The translations under genes and the position numbers were made by a program. This document shows, piece after piece, positions 17,310 to 27,000 of a stretch of 64,000 nt of DNA. The notes below the pieces were generated by a model. It made no database searches. It was not told the origin of the DNA and worked only from the letters and a program-made list of their open reading frames with translations. Position 1 is the stretch's first letter; each line of letters begins with the position of its first letter. The stretch is from the NCBI GenBank assembly GCA_030537075.1, contig JAUNOS010000001.1, forward strand, positions 94,079-158,078. The letters are read 5' to 3'. Source of the stretch: Candidatus Saccharimonadota bacterium. GTDB taxonomy: Bacteria; Patescibacteriota; Saccharimonadia; Saccharimonadales; Saccharimonadaceae.

Positions 17310-18248
17310 CTAGTCCTTCGCTTTAATTCGCGTAATGTTCGCCTCAGGCGCTGCTGCCGCACGCTGCGACGCCTTTGGCTTTGATCCAGCGGCTGACACC
17401 TTTGTCTTCGCCGGCTTTTCACGAGCCAGCGCCTGCATCTCCTCGCCATCTTGCTTCAGAATAATCGCGTTTTGAATATATGCCGCGACGTTCGAAGTCG
17501 CCATATACAGCGCCAGTGCGCCCGGCAGACTGATCATGATCATAAACAGCATGATGGGCATAAATTTCATCATCTTACGCATCATAATGGCATTAATCTC
17601 AGCGCTATCCGCCTCTTTGCCCTGGGCAGCCTCGGCCATCACATCACGCAGACGCTTCTTACTTTCGGTACTTGGCGACATCTGCTTCGAGAGGAAATAT
17701 TGCAGCACTGCCGCGATAAGCGCCAGAACAAGGAGTCCGACTGAGACACCCTGAGGTGACACCGCATGCCGCGTCAAATCCATCAACCCGAGAAAATTCT
17801 GGTTAAACTGCTCTGGATGCGCCAGTAACTGCTTCACCGGCTCCCAGCCCTCCATGAAATCATAGGTATATTTACCAAGCGACGCGCGATCCGCCACAAA
17901 AATCTGCACCACGCGGTAAATACCGATCAAGATCGGTAGCTGCACTAGTAGCACGCCGATAGAACCAAACATACTGATATTATGCTTTTTATAGAGATCC
18001 ATCATCGCCATAGCCTGCGCCTGACGGTTGTTTGCATACTTTTTCCTCAGCTTTATAAGCTCGGGTTGCATCTTTCGCATTGCTTTTGCCTGATGGAGTT
18101 GCTTTTTCACCATCGGCCACAACAAGAAGCGGATAATTACGGTAAATATCACCACACTCACCCCGAAGTCACCACCCGGAATAAGTGCATAAATCGCCAT
18201 CAACAAGTTCAATGTCGGCTGGACAATAAGCACATCAAAAATATTCAT
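17310..18248 (-). CDS. yidC: Membrane protein insertase YidC/Oxa1
   Basis: The 312-residue short-form YidC lacks the large periplasmic domain of proteobacterial homologues. The first hydrophobic segment is at residues 8-28 and the insertase core spans about 28-245, including FLLWPMVKKQLHQAKAM, the positively charged cytoplasmic hairpin, and QLPILIGIYRVVQIF. The tail is basic and Ala/Lys-rich (KTKVSAAGSKPKASQRAAA) and may touch ribosomes. It inserts Sec-dependent and independent proteins, such as the many small membrane proteins encoded in this window. The -10 TATAAT (18255-18260, minus) is 6 bases before the ATG, so an internal leaderless promoter may add to transcription from rpmH. Confidence 0.95.
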   Translation of the reverse strand: MNIFDVLIVQPTLNLLMAIYALIPGGDFGVSVVIFTVIIRFLLWPMVKKQLHQAKAMRKMQPELIKLRKKYANNRQAQAMAMMDLYKKHNISMFGSIGVLLVQLPILIGIYRVVQIFVADRASLGKYTYDFMEGWEPVKQLLAHPEQFNQNFLGLMDLTRHAVSPQGVSVGLLVLALIAAVLQYFLSKQMSPSTESKKRLRDVMAEAAQGKEADSAEINAIMMRKMMKFMPIMLFMIMISLPGALALYMATSNVAAYIQNAIILKQDGEEMQALAREKPAKTKVSAAGSKPKASQRAAAAPEANITRIKAKD

Positions 18249-18254
18249 AGCCCC

Positions 18255-18260
18255 ATTATA
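18255..18260 (-). promoter_or_regulatory. -10 element before yidC
   Basis: TATAAT on the minus strand ends 6 bases before the yidC ATG, inside the 24-base gap after rnpA. Confidence 0.5.
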
Positions 18261-18272
18261 TCAGAGGTGCGA

Positions 18273-18620
18273 CTATTTATATAGTCCAGCGGTCGAAAAG
18301 GCGTGTGTCACCATCCGCTTGACTTCTGCGTGTGGCATAGAAAAAATTTCCGGCGAGAAAACCATCACTGCGACATCAGTATGGCCCTTGAGGCGCGGGA
18401 GCTCCAGGCGGATAATTTCGTATATGCGTCGACGGATGCGGTTGCGTCTCACGGCCGACTTAAACACCTTTTTACTCACCACGACCGAAAACCGACTCGA
18501 AGCACGGCGCGGATTGGTGATATATTTCACCGTCATCTGCGACGACCGCACGGCCTGACCTTTCGCGTATACGTAGCGCAGGCTCCCATGACCGTGAAAT
18601 CGGTGTTTTTGCTCCAACAT
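18273..18620 (-). CDS. rnpA: Ribonuclease P protein component
   Basis: The 115-residue product is the protein subunit of RNase P, which with its RNA matures tRNA 5' ends. MLEQKHRFHGHGSLRYVYAKG opens like other RnpA proteins, and the RNR-like motif is at KSAVRRNRIRRRIYEI (about 64-79). An ATG at 18650 would add ten residues that do not match the family, so 18620 was chosen. It lies between rpmH and yidC on the same strand, as in most bacteria. Confidence 0.93.
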   Translation of the reverse strand: MLEQKHRFHGHGSLRYVYAKGQAVRSSQMTVKYITNPRRASSRFSVVVSKKVFKSAVRRNRIRRRIYEIIRLELPRLKGHTDVAVMVFSPEIFSMPHAEVKRMVTHAFSTAGLYK

Positions 18621-18676
18621 ACTTTCAAGTATAACAAAAATCCCCCTCAAGTGTGAGCGGGATTTGTTTCTGCTAC

Positions 18677-18814
18677 CTAGATAGCAATCTTTGCGCGGCC
18701 CTTCAGGCGACGACGCTTCAACACGGCGCGACCAGCCTTGGTCGAGACACGAGCACGGAAGCCGTGCGTCTTGGCGCGGTGTCGAGTATGAGGTTGAAAT
18801 GTTCGCTTTGGCAT
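18677..18814 (-). CDS. rpmH: 50S ribosomal protein L34
   Basis: A 45-residue basic protein, read directly from the sequence: [19 protein letters not shown] at the N terminus and [14 protein letters not shown] at the C terminus. It matches the length and motifs of L34. It is the first gene of the rpmH-rnpA-yidC-jag unit and diverges from dnaA across the origin. Confidence 0.97.
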   Translation of the reverse strand: MPKRTFQPHTRHRAKTHGFRARVSTKAGRAVLKRRRLKGRAKIAI

Positions 18815-19040
18815 ATCGTTACTAAGTGTACCTATTTTTTGGATTTTTTGCAAGTAGTGCAGCGGTTTTCCACGGCTTGACCATCTTTTTCCACATATTA
18901 TACAGGGGTAGTGACTGTCTGTGGAAAAACCTACCCCTGTTAGCCCTGCTTCATTTAGAATGGCGCCTGTGCTTGTGGAAAACTCCCCTCCTCTGCTATA
19001 GTGAGTTGTAAGAGTTAGTTGTTACGGAGGGAGTAATCGT
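18815..19040. other. oriC: Origin of replication, part 1 (rpmH-dnaA intergenic)
   Basis: The 226-base gap contains DnaA-box-like nonamers: TTTTCCACG (18866-18874), TTTTCCACA (18887-18895), TGTGGAAAA (18920-18928) and TGTGGAAAA (18974-18982), close to TTATCCACA. A perfect 10-base inverted repeat (ACAGGGGTAG 18902-18911 / CTACCCCTGT 18931-18940) brackets the third box. Together with the dnaA-dnaN gap this makes a typical bipartite oriC. The unwinding element is not obvious; the T-rich stretch at 18833-18850 is a candidate. Confidence 0.8.
18825..18853 (-). promoter_or_regulatory. rpmH operon promoter
   Basis: On the minus strand there is a -35 TTGCAA, a 17-base spacer and a -10 TACACT (18825-18830), 10 bases before the rpmH ATG. 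Confidence 0.5.
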
Positions 19041-20390
19041 GTGAATAGTCGCGCTATCTGGCAGGGTGTGTTGGGTGAGATCGAGCTTACCATCCCCTCT
19101 TCGTCTTTTACCGCCTGGTTTAAGCCAACTGAATTAGAGATTATATCACCATCAGAGGTGGCTGTTATCGTGCCAAATATTTTCGTTAAGGCACAGCTGG
19201 AGAAGAAATTCCACCAACAGATCGCAGATGGGCTGGAAAAGAACGGCATTACCGGGGCGGCCATTCACTTTGTCGTCAAGTCAGAAAACCGCAAGCCCCG
19301 CATCAACCGCGACGCACAGCCCAGCCAGTCAGCGCAACCAGCAGCGCCACTCATTACTCCCCGCCAAAAAACTCCCGGCAACCTCAACCCGCGCTATACC
19401 TTTGACAATTTTATCGTTGGCTCCAGTAACGACCTCGCCTACGCCGCTTGCCAGGCCGTCGCCAGCAATCCTGGCACGAAATACAACCCCCTTTACCTCT
19501 ACGGTGGGTCTGGTCTCGGTAAAACCCACCTGATGCAGGCAGTCGGTAATGAGATTATCAAAAAGCAGCCGTCAGCCCGTGTGCTATACACCACGACCGA
19601 AGCTTTCGTGAATGAATTTCTCGATTCCATTCGCTTCAAGAAACGCGGCTTCTCTGATAAATATCGTAACGTTGATGTTCTTATCGTCGACGACATGCAA
19701 TTTATCGCTGGTAAAGAAAAGACGCAGGATGAGTTCTTCCACACTTTCAATGACCTACATCAGAACAATAAACAGATTATCATCAGCTCCGACAAGCCGC
19801 CAAAAAGCATCCCTACTCTGACCGACCGCCTCCGTAGTCGTTTCGAATGGGGTATGGCCATCGATGTACAGATGCCCGACTATGAAACACGCTCTGCTAT
19901 CGTCACCGCCAAGGCTAGCCAAAGCGGCGTCGAGCTCGATAGTGGCGTCGTCGAATTCTTAGCAACCAATTTTAAGACAAACATTCGCGAGCTCGAGGGG
20001 GCCCTCAACCAGCTCCTGGCTTATGCCGAGATGCAAAATATCGCCATTGACGCCGAGACCGCCGAAGGGCTTCTCGGTAATATCAAGCGCGCTCGGCCGC
20101 ATCATATTACTGCCAAGCAAATCATCGACAAAACCGCTCGCTACTTCGGCGTAGACGTCAAGGATATCTGCTCGCCAAAACGCGATAAATTTATCATGCT
20201 GCCGCGCCAAATCGCCATGTATCTGCTTCGAAGCGAGCTAAAGATGAGTTTTCCGAAAATCGCGCAGGAGCTAGGACGCAAAGATCACACTACCGCCATG
20301 CATTCAGTCGAAAAAATCACCAAAGAAAGCCTAACAAATACCGCCCTCCGCGAGCAAATTAATGACGTGCGGGATAAATTATATGTGTAA
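19041..20390 (+). CDS. dnaA: Chromosomal replication initiator DnaA
   Basis: The 449-residue protein binds DnaA boxes and opens oriC. Domain I is at residues 1-85, linker about 90-115. The AAA+ domain (about 115-330) has Walker A GGSGLGKTHLMQA, Walker B VDVLIVDDMQFI and the arginine-finger region TDRLRSRFEWG. Domain IV (about 340-449) has the DnaA signature GRKDHTTAMHSVEKI. The start is GTG at 19041 with a strong GGAGG site 10 bases upstream, in contrast to the leaderless pattern of many neighbours. Confidence 0.97.
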   Translation: MNSRAIWQGVLGEIELTIPSSSFTAWFKPTELEIISPSEVAVIVPNIFVKAQLEKKFHQQIADGLEKNGITGAAIHFVVKSENRKPRINRDAQPSQSAQPAAPLITPRQKTPGNLNPRYTFDNFIVGSSNDLAYAACQAVASNPGTKYNPLYLYGGSGLGKTHLMQAVGNEIIKKQPSARVLYTTTEAFVNEFLDSIRFKKRGFSDKYRNVDVLIVDDMQFIAGKEKTQDEFFHTFNDLHQNNKQIIISSDKPPKSIPTLTDRLRSRFEWGMAIDVQMPDYETRSAIVTAKASQSGVELDSGVVEFLATNFKTNIRELEGALNQLLAYAEMQNIAIDAETAEGLLGNIKRARPHHITAKQIIDKTARYFGVDVKDICSPKRDKFIMLPRQIAMYLLRSELKMSFPKIAQELGRKDHTTAMHSVEKITKESLTNTALREQINDVRDKLYV

Positions 20391-20649
20391 AGCCTGTGGA
20401 CAGGCAGTGAAAAAGCCGTGGACGGATGGCGCAGAAGATTTGCACAATCTGTGGATGAGTGCGACGAGCCTCGCCGACTTGAGGCTAACTCACCAATTAT
20501 CCACTCTATTCCCCGCAGGTCATCCACTGGATATTCCACACATCTCTACCAGCATTCCACCCCTGTTTATTTACCCGTTTTCCCCGGTTTCCACACCACC
20601 TATTATTATCAAGACCACGTAAAAAATAAGAAAGAGGTATAATAAGACT
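20391..20649. other. oriC: Origin of replication, part 2 (dnaA-dnaN intergenic)
   Basis: The 259-base gap is dense in DnaA-box-like sites: CTGTGGACA (20394-20402), TGTGGATGA (20450-20458), TTATCCACT (20497-20505), TCATCCACT (20520-20528) and TATTCCACA (20532-20540), plus weaker TTCCAC sites at about 20554 and 20590. An AT-rich stretch (20600-20645) follows, suitable for unwinding, and carries the dnaN promoter. Confidence 0.8.
20638..20643 (+). promoter_or_regulatory. -10 element of dnaN
   Basis: TATAAT ends 6 bases before the dnaN ATG, so the transcript probably begins at the start codon. Confidence 0.6.
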
Positions 20650-21750
20650 ATGAAGCTTACCGTCACTCAGGAAAATCTCGCTAAGGCACTGTCAAATATC
20701 GGACGCGTTGCCTCCAGTCGTAACCAACTGGCTATCCTGAACAATATCCTCCTTCGCACGGACGGCTCTCGCCTACTGGTGGCGGCGACAAATATGGAGA
20801 TCGCCTCGACACAGTACATCGGCGCTAAGATCGAGAAGCCTGGCTCCATCACTATCCCTGCGAGGCTGGCGAGTGAGTTCGTCTCGAGCCTCCCATCTGG
20901 CACAGTAACTCTGGAGGTCAAGCAAGATCACCTTCATATCACCGCTGAGAAATTTTCTTCAGTCATCAATGGCGTGGTGGCAGATGAGTTTCCGGAGCTG
21001 CCAACGGTGGATGAGACGGCAGCCCTCCGCCTAGAGCTCTCGACAGACACCTTTAAAAAGGCAGTATCACAGACCATCATCGCTACCTCTGGTGACGCTA
21101 CGCGTGCTGTCTTGACAGGTGTGTACTGGCATACGGTGGACGGTATGCTCTACCTGGCGGCGACTGACGGTTATCGACTAAGTGAAAAACAGTTGATGGC
21201 GTGTGAGGGTGAGGTGTCGGCCATTATTCCTGCCTCGACGCTTCAGGAAGTGTTGCGCAGCCTCGAGAGCGATACCGACACTATTACGATGTTTATCGAT
21301 GAGACGCAAGCAAGTTTTTGCACTGCCGAGCAAGAGATCGTTAGCCGGCTGATCGATGGGAAGTTTCCAGACTATCGGCAACTTATCCCGAAGGAGTCTG
21401 AGACGACCGTGTCTATTCAGAGGGCAGATTTTTTGCGCATCACTAAGGTGGCGAGCCTATTTGCGCGTGACTCGGGCGGCGGGATTACACTGAAGGCGGA
21501 TAAGGAGACTTCGCTGCTGTCGATCCACTCCATCGCTTCAGAGCTTGGCGAAAACACCTCTGAGGCGGCGGCTGAGGTATCGAATGATGGCGAAGTGACG
21601 CTCAACTCTCGCTATCTTACCGAGGCGCTGACGATGACTGATGGCGAGACGGTTGCCTTCTCGTTCAGTGGTAAGATTTCACCGTGCGTTATCCGCGAAG
21701 CAGCGAAGCAGCCTGACTGCATGCATATTATTATGCCGCTGAAGCGTTAA
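20650..21750 (+). CDS. dnaN: DNA polymerase III sliding clamp (beta subunit)
   Basis: The 366-residue ring-forming clamp tethers DNA polymerase to DNA. The N-terminal domain starts MKLTVTQENLAKALSNIGRV, and the second domain has VLTGVYWHTVDGMLYLAATDGYRLS in the family position (about 157-181). The C terminus ends DCMHIIMPLKR, matching the conserved xxxMPxRL-type end. The length is normal. It overlaps the convergent 172-residue gene by 4 bases. Confidence 0.96.
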   Translation: MKLTVTQENLAKALSNIGRVASSRNQLAILNNILLRTDGSRLLVAATNMEIASTQYIGAKIEKPGSITIPARLASEFVSSLPSGTVTLEVKQDHLHITAEKFSSVINGVVADEFPELPTVDETAALRLELSTDTFKKAVSQTIIATSGDATRAVLTGVYWHTVDGMLYLAATDGYRLSEKQLMACEGEVSAIIPASTLQEVLRSLESDTDTITMFIDETQASFCTAEQEIVSRLIDGKFPDYRQLIPKESETTVSIQRADFLRITKVASLFARDSGGGITLKADKETSLLSIHSIASELGENTSEAAAEVSNDGEVTLNSRYLTEALTMTDGETVAFSFSGKISPCVIREAAKQPDCMHIIMPLKR

Positions 21751-22265
21751 TTGAGTTTATATTCGGCAACGAGCTCACCATTCGATAGCTCGAACCTTAG
21801 TAGCTTACGCACCCCACTGTATGTACCTTCTGACTTGAATGGGGTGATGAGCTTGACGATAAGCTCGCGGGAGTCGTCAATGTATAGCCGGAATGAATAC
21901 ATGGAAATCGATAATTTTGTATCAACGAGGAACTGCAAAGAATCTTTCTTGATGCTGACTCGGTCGGACAATTGCTTACCGTATTTACTGATAGCAAGGT
22001 AGCTAATATATTCGCTTACGAAAGCAATGTCATCTCCGGGAATACCACGATCAACGAGCTGTTGAATACCAAGGATAAGCAGCTGATCTCCCGTTGTGCC
22101 CCCGGTGACCTGATTGGAGATCTCCTCGCCCGATATGTTGTCCTTGATTATAAGTGGTTGCTCGGGCTGCTCTCGGCGTAACGTAAGCGACCATGATATG
22201 AGGCCACCCACTATCAGTAGGAGACTCATAACAGCAAGTATAACCAACAATCTCCTACTGCGCAT
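21747..22265 (-). CDS. Hypothetical single-pass membrane protein of the secretion-system operon
   Basis: The 172-residue protein has a short basic start (MRSRRLLV), one hydrophobic anchor (residues 6-27) and an exported domain of about 140 residues without cysteines. SDRVSIKKDSLQFLVD and YSFRLYIDDSRELIVKL suggest mixed alpha/beta structure. Its start overlaps the end of the C39-like peptidase gene by 11 bases and it is the last gene of the minus-strand block 37.4-21.7 kb. That position and topology suggest a small accessory envelope part of the secretion system. I do not recognise the family. Confidence 0.6.
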   Translation of the reverse strand: MRSRRLLVILAVMSLLLIVGGLISWSLTLRREQPEQPLIIKDNISGEEISNQVTGGTTGDQLLILGIQQLVDRGIPGDDIAFVSEYISYLAISKYGKQLSDRVSIKKDSLQFLVDTKLSISMYSFRLYIDDSRELIVKLITPFKSEGTYSGVRKLLRFELSNGELVAEYKLN

Positions 22266-23586
22266 AGAGTGCTCCTAGATGGTGGTGCATTTTTGCGGCG
22301 ACGGCGTCCTGGTCATATTCCTGCAAAACCTTGCGGGAGGCATTTGAAGAGGTTGAGCCGGCAGGGTCGCCAACAAGCCACTTCCCCTCCGCTGTTCTTT
22401 TGTATATCACAATGATATGTCCGCCATTGGTGAAGGGGCGCCCTCCCCTGCCAGAGGTATATACTACGGCTCCTTTGTCGAGTGCAGTGTTCACTTTATT
22501 TTTAAGAGACTGGTAGCTTTCATTTTTTGCCTGCGCGCTTAAATTCTCTCCCCTAAGGCCATATTCCTGTACCATCATGCGCTGGATATTATTTGTATTA
22601 GAACCAATACCAGGAACCTCCCCTCCATATTTTCTAACATTGGCAACAATTGCATCTGGTGTGATACTCTGTTTTTTGAGCGTTGATAGGATCATTGCCG
22701 CTGACACCACGCCACAGGCGGAGCTACAGAAGTTACCGCTTGAATATCGAAGATTTTTCCAACTACCCTCACACTGTGAATAGGCAGCAAAAGTTGCCGG
22801 AACCCCTTCTGGCTTACAGTCGGCAACTGCCGTCGAGTCACCCATGTATGCCAAGAAAGCGAGAGCCCCAGGGTTACGATTCTTGAGTTGGCGTGATTTC
22901 GAGTGACCACCAAATGGGTCAAGATAGATCCAGTCCCCGCCCATATGGCCGTCGTCAATACCCTGCATGACGTACCCCGATTTCGTATAGTCTAACCCCG
23001 CTCTCTTATAAAGATGTCCACGGTTGTATGCCAGGAACGCCTGTCCTTTCTCTGCCGTTGTCATACTAGCGGAAATATCAATTCTATACACGTCTTTTGC
23101 CATTTTTCTGAAGTGTTCGGCAGCATAAATAGCATCTTCTTCAAGAGTGTCTCCGATGCGTACGCCATCTATACTAACTTTCTTTCCTAACGGCTCTCCG
23201 TCGGCAATACTTTTTTTAGGATCCATACCGCCCTCCCTGTAGTGTAGTGCTGCAAGCATAACCGCCGGAACTTTGGTTGCCCTTTCTGCTGCTGTATAAG
23301 CCGATAGATTCTTTTGGAATTTTTCTTTAACTTTAAAGTTGTCAAATAATGTTCTTGTGATGGATGGCAGGGGTTGCATAGGCTGTGAGGTAATCGGCCT
23401 TTCGCCAGCTGGAGTATTTGATAACGAAGGGGCGACACATGACGTCTCGGACACTCCTTCTTTATAAAAGTATATAGAGTTCTTCCCGTAGTCACGCTCC
23501 TCGAGTGCGTATACAGCGGCAGTGGTTTGGATGGTAAGCAAGATAGAGAGAGCTACTATTAGCGATGTATACAATATTTTTTTCAT
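22255..23586 (-). CDS. Secreted protein with lysozyme-like and C39-like peptidase domains
   Basis: The 443-residue protein has a signal peptide (residues 1-30, ending about TAAVYA). An alpha-helical domain at about 95-230 (PAVMLAALHYREGG, AFLAYNRGHLYKRAG) looks lysozyme-like with a candidate Glu in HYREG. The C-terminal part (275-440) is papain-like: FCSSACGVVSAAM with candidate catalytic Cys, GGHIIVIYK with His, and VGDPAG with Asp. It may cut peptidoglycan or process exported proteins. Its start overlaps the stop of the 147-residue gene by 4 bases. With the M23 protein upstream it could replace VirB1 as wall-opening enzyme of the secretion system. Substrate unknown. Confidence 0.7.
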   Translation of the reverse strand: MKKILYTSLIVALSILLTIQTTAAVYALEERDYGKNSIYFYKEGVSETSCVAPSLSNTPAGERPITSQPMQPLPSITRTLFDNFKVKEKFQKNLSAYTAAERATKVPAVMLAALHYREGGMDPKKSIADGEPLGKKVSIDGVRIGDTLEEDAIYAAEHFRKMAKDVYRIDISASMTTAEKGQAFLAYNRGHLYKRAGLDYTKSGYVMQGIDDGHMGGDWIYLDPFGGHSKSRQLKNRNPGALAFLAYMGDSTAVADCKPEGVPATFAAYSQCEGSWKNLRYSSGNFCSSACGVVSAAMILSTLKKQSITPDAIVANVRKYGGEVPGIGSNTNNIQRMMVQEYGLRGENLSAQAKNESYQSLKNKVNTALDKGAVVYTSGRGGRPFTNGGHIIVIYKRTAEGKWLVGDPAGSTSSNASRKVLQEYDQDAVAAKMHHHLGALYAQ

Positions 23587-24026
23587 GAGGATAGGTCCTT
23601 TATGAGCGATTGAGGGGCATTTTCAGGTAGCTGCGACTGATCAATTGGTCCATGTGGCTGTGCAAAGAATTTTACCACAGGCCCAGAGCTACCTAACTCT
23701 ATTATACAAAACCATGATCGATTCTGTCCACGAGGGTCTTCGTCGAGAAAGGTGATAGTTGCAGTGAGCCAACCTTCCCTGTAGTGCTTTATGTCATTAG
23801 GGTCGATGTAAATGGGTTTTTCCGTAGCCCTATTTAATATGCCTGGGTTGCTTTTTATATATTCATTAATGGACTGTGATATAGATACATTACTAAAGAG
23901 GGTGGGATCGGGGGGTGACTGTTTTTTTCGGATAATAGTGAACACTAAGACTGCTGCCGCAAGGAGGATGATAGCGGTGATTATCATGATAGTTAAAGTC
24001 TTATTTTTTGTAGTTACTATAGTCAT
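23583..24026 (-). CDS. Hypothetical membrane-anchored protein
   Basis: The 147-residue protein has one N-terminal membrane segment (residues 11-33, TIMIITAIILLAAAVLVFTII) after a short polar start and about 110 extracytoplasmic residues. Motif-like stretches are DPNDIKHYREGWLTATITFLD and SWFCIIELGSSGPVV; a cystatin or NTF2-like small fold is imaginable but not supported by a clear motif. It lies 1 base from the M23 protein gene and overlaps the next gene by 4 bases, so it is tightly co-expressed with the secretion-system enzymes. Confidence 0.6.
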   Translation of the reverse strand: MTIVTTKNKTLTIMIITAIILLAAAVLVFTIIRKKQSPPDPTLFSNVSISQSINEYIKSNPGILNRATEKPIYIDPNDIKHYREGWLTATITFLDEDPRGQNRSWFCIIELGSSGPVVKFFAQPHGPIDQSQLPENAPQSLIKDLSS

Positions 24027-24027
24027 A

Positions 24028-27000
24028 TTATGTACACCTATAATTATTTGGCGCTGGCGTTGGCAGAACAGACATCGGGTCTACGGATGACTTGAGATTA
24101 CCGTAGCTTGGAAAATCATTTGCTCGGGAGACGACGATGTGAAGGTGGACTGGCGATGAGGCATACACCCGACCGGTCTTTCCGCCCTTGGCAACTTCTT
24201 GGTTTGCCTTGACCTTATCCCCTACCTTTACACTTATGCTACTGAGGTGTTGGTATATATAATACATACCCTTTGTTGTGCGAACGTGAACATACTTTCC
24301 TGCTGCACCGCCGTCTCGTGCAGCGATAACCTCACCATCATGCATCGCATAGACCGGTGCATTAGGTATGCCAACATTAATATCCATACCAGCATGCTTA
24401 CCAAGTGATCCGACATTTCTTCCCCAGCACGGTCCCGGGCGCAAAGCCTCTTTCACCGGCCATACCCACCCCTCTTTGTTTAGTGGATCATTCGCGACTG
24501 GGCCGGTGGTGTCTGATGGTGAGCCACTCGCACTGCCGCCATCTGTCGCTTCGTCGCTGCCTTCTGGTAGATTACCCGCCTCCTTGATATAGAGTGGATT
24601 TTCAGTATCGTCCGCCGCAGTAGCCAGCATACCGCCAACCACTTTTTCGAGGGCGCACGGGTCGGCTTTTTTATAGGTATGAATCAGGTCATCGGAGTCG
24701 AGAGACAAACTTTCTTCGCGGGCGGCTGCAGATGCGGCGCAGAATTCTGGCGTATAAGTCGCTGGGTCTACCTCAAACGTTGCTTTGTCGGCATAGCCAT
24801 AGGTCGGCATCCCGAAGGCTTTAAGCTTCATAAGTTCAACCTGAGCTGACTGTGCAGCTGCTGGTCGTGGCGCTAGGCTGGCAAGAATGTTTCCTGGTGT
24901 ACTGAGGAGGAATTTTAATGATGATGAGCTCTGCATTATAGTTGTAGCAAGGACTCGGTTAGCGACTGATCCGTACAGTGAAGGATTAAAGAGCTTAGCG
25001 AACGTTGTCTGCTGTTCAAATTCATCGCGGCGCTGCTCCTCTTTTTCATTCACAACCGCCATAATTTCTTTGTCGGACATAAGGGCGCCGCCCGCGCCAT
25101 CCGCTGGCCCTGCTTGGTTTTCTAGATTTTGTCCGCTCTCCATGGACGAATTACCGGCAATTTGCATCGCAGCTGCGTGCTGTTCGTAGTTGTCTACGCC
25201 CTTTGCATCCGGCCCAAGCTCCGGTACATTGAAAATACTGGCAACGAAACCCTCGATAATCTTCTGGAGTGCCTCAAGCCCAATATCGACCCCCGGTAGC
25301 TTTTTCACCAATTCCCACAGCGGTCCAGTAATGGCTGATGTGACACTGTCGACCGCATCGAAGATTAAACCAACGGTACTATTCCAAGCCTGTGCTATAG
25401 TTGCCAGGGTGTTCCACCACGGATTTTGCTTGAGCTTTGTAAAGTCACGCAGCGTCTGTTTCTCTGGACAAATGGTCTCACCGGGCGGAAGCTTTACGAG
25501 AACCTCTTTCCCATCTACGATGCAGGGGCGCGTAACGGCGTCTTTATTAAAGACAGCCCCGGGTGTGTAGTAGAGGCCAAAGTAAGGAGATTTCTCGGCG
25601 CCGTTATACATATCAGAGAAAATTCCAAGGGTTTCAAGGCTAATTTTTCCAAGCTTTACCTGATCTTTTGCAACGACAGGGCTACTATCTTCGTTAAAGG
25701 CAGCGCCGACGGCGTTTTGTGACATCATGTTAAAGTAGATGTATTCAATAAGGCGGTCATCAATAACGCCGACCACGCCAAACACAAAATCAAGAAGTCC
25801 TGCCGCCGCCAGGCCACCAACCACCTTCTGCATGATAGTTTGGGATATTTTTTTACCGGTACTCTGAGCAGCCTCTTCAACCGCTTCTTTTGCCCCGCCG
25901 ATTGACGCTTTTTTTGACTGCGCGCGACGCAGTTGATCCTCGGCTGCCTTGCGCTCATCCGAGCCCTCAGGTGCCTTGTCGACGGCCTCCTGCGCTTCTT
26001 GGATTTTTTGGTCAATATCTCCACTAATACTATCAATCGTTCGCCTACAGTCGAGAGTGTTTTTCCCCTGGAAGCAGCCTATATAGGTAGCAATACGTGG
26101 TGCAATTCTGCCGACGGTACTTTTTAGTATGGAGGCTTTAATCTTCGCCTTCTTCTCGGCGATATTCTTTGATGTCTCATCAGGAATGATATTAAACCGT
26201 GTCACGCCGTATTTACGCATGAGGATTTTTTTCGAAACAAAGCGAAGGACATAATTTCTCCCATGTGCCTGCCTTACCATCTGGTTGATAACGCGCCGAG
26301 CATCCTTGTGTCCTTTAAGTTGTTTTGAGACGGTATGCGTCGCCTTACCGACATCTTTGTCTCTGAGGTTCTCTAGAGTGAGAGAAAATTCAGTAGCGCG
26401 TCCGCCGAGCCCCGTTTTCCCAGTGGCATTCAGTACTACCTTCACTCCGCGCCCCTGTTTTTCAAATTTGGCGTCTAATTTTTTCGTAAACCAGGCAGAA
26501 TATTTTGTCGAACCGAGGTGGCAAAGCAACCCGCCGCCACGACAAAACACGAGATTGTCATCGCCCGGATAAGCCTCTTTCATAGCCATCATCGCCAGCC
26601 AGCGCGTCACCATATATTCAACGCGCTGCTCTACGGCGTACTCGGGGATCTGCGACATTTTTTCGATAACTGGCTCTAAAAATACATCAAGCTTCATGAT
26701 GCTAGCGATGAACGGCATAGAGCCGACGATAAACATCAGCAGTGCACCGATGACAAGGGAGGCGCCTTTGTTTTTACCTAGTGGCCCCTTGAAAACGACT
26801 TTTGACATCTCTTTGACGACGCCTTTGTGGCGTTTTTTACGCTCACGATACTCCTGGGGGTTGTATCTGAACTGGTTCGAGGCTTCTTCACCGTCGCGTA
26901 CGGCATCTGCGGCGTTTGCCCCACCGTTTCTCCTGGCTTCGCGCCCCCCTGCCCCCACATGGTCGAGCGCCGCCTGTTCGTGCGCAGCCAACTGCTTGGC

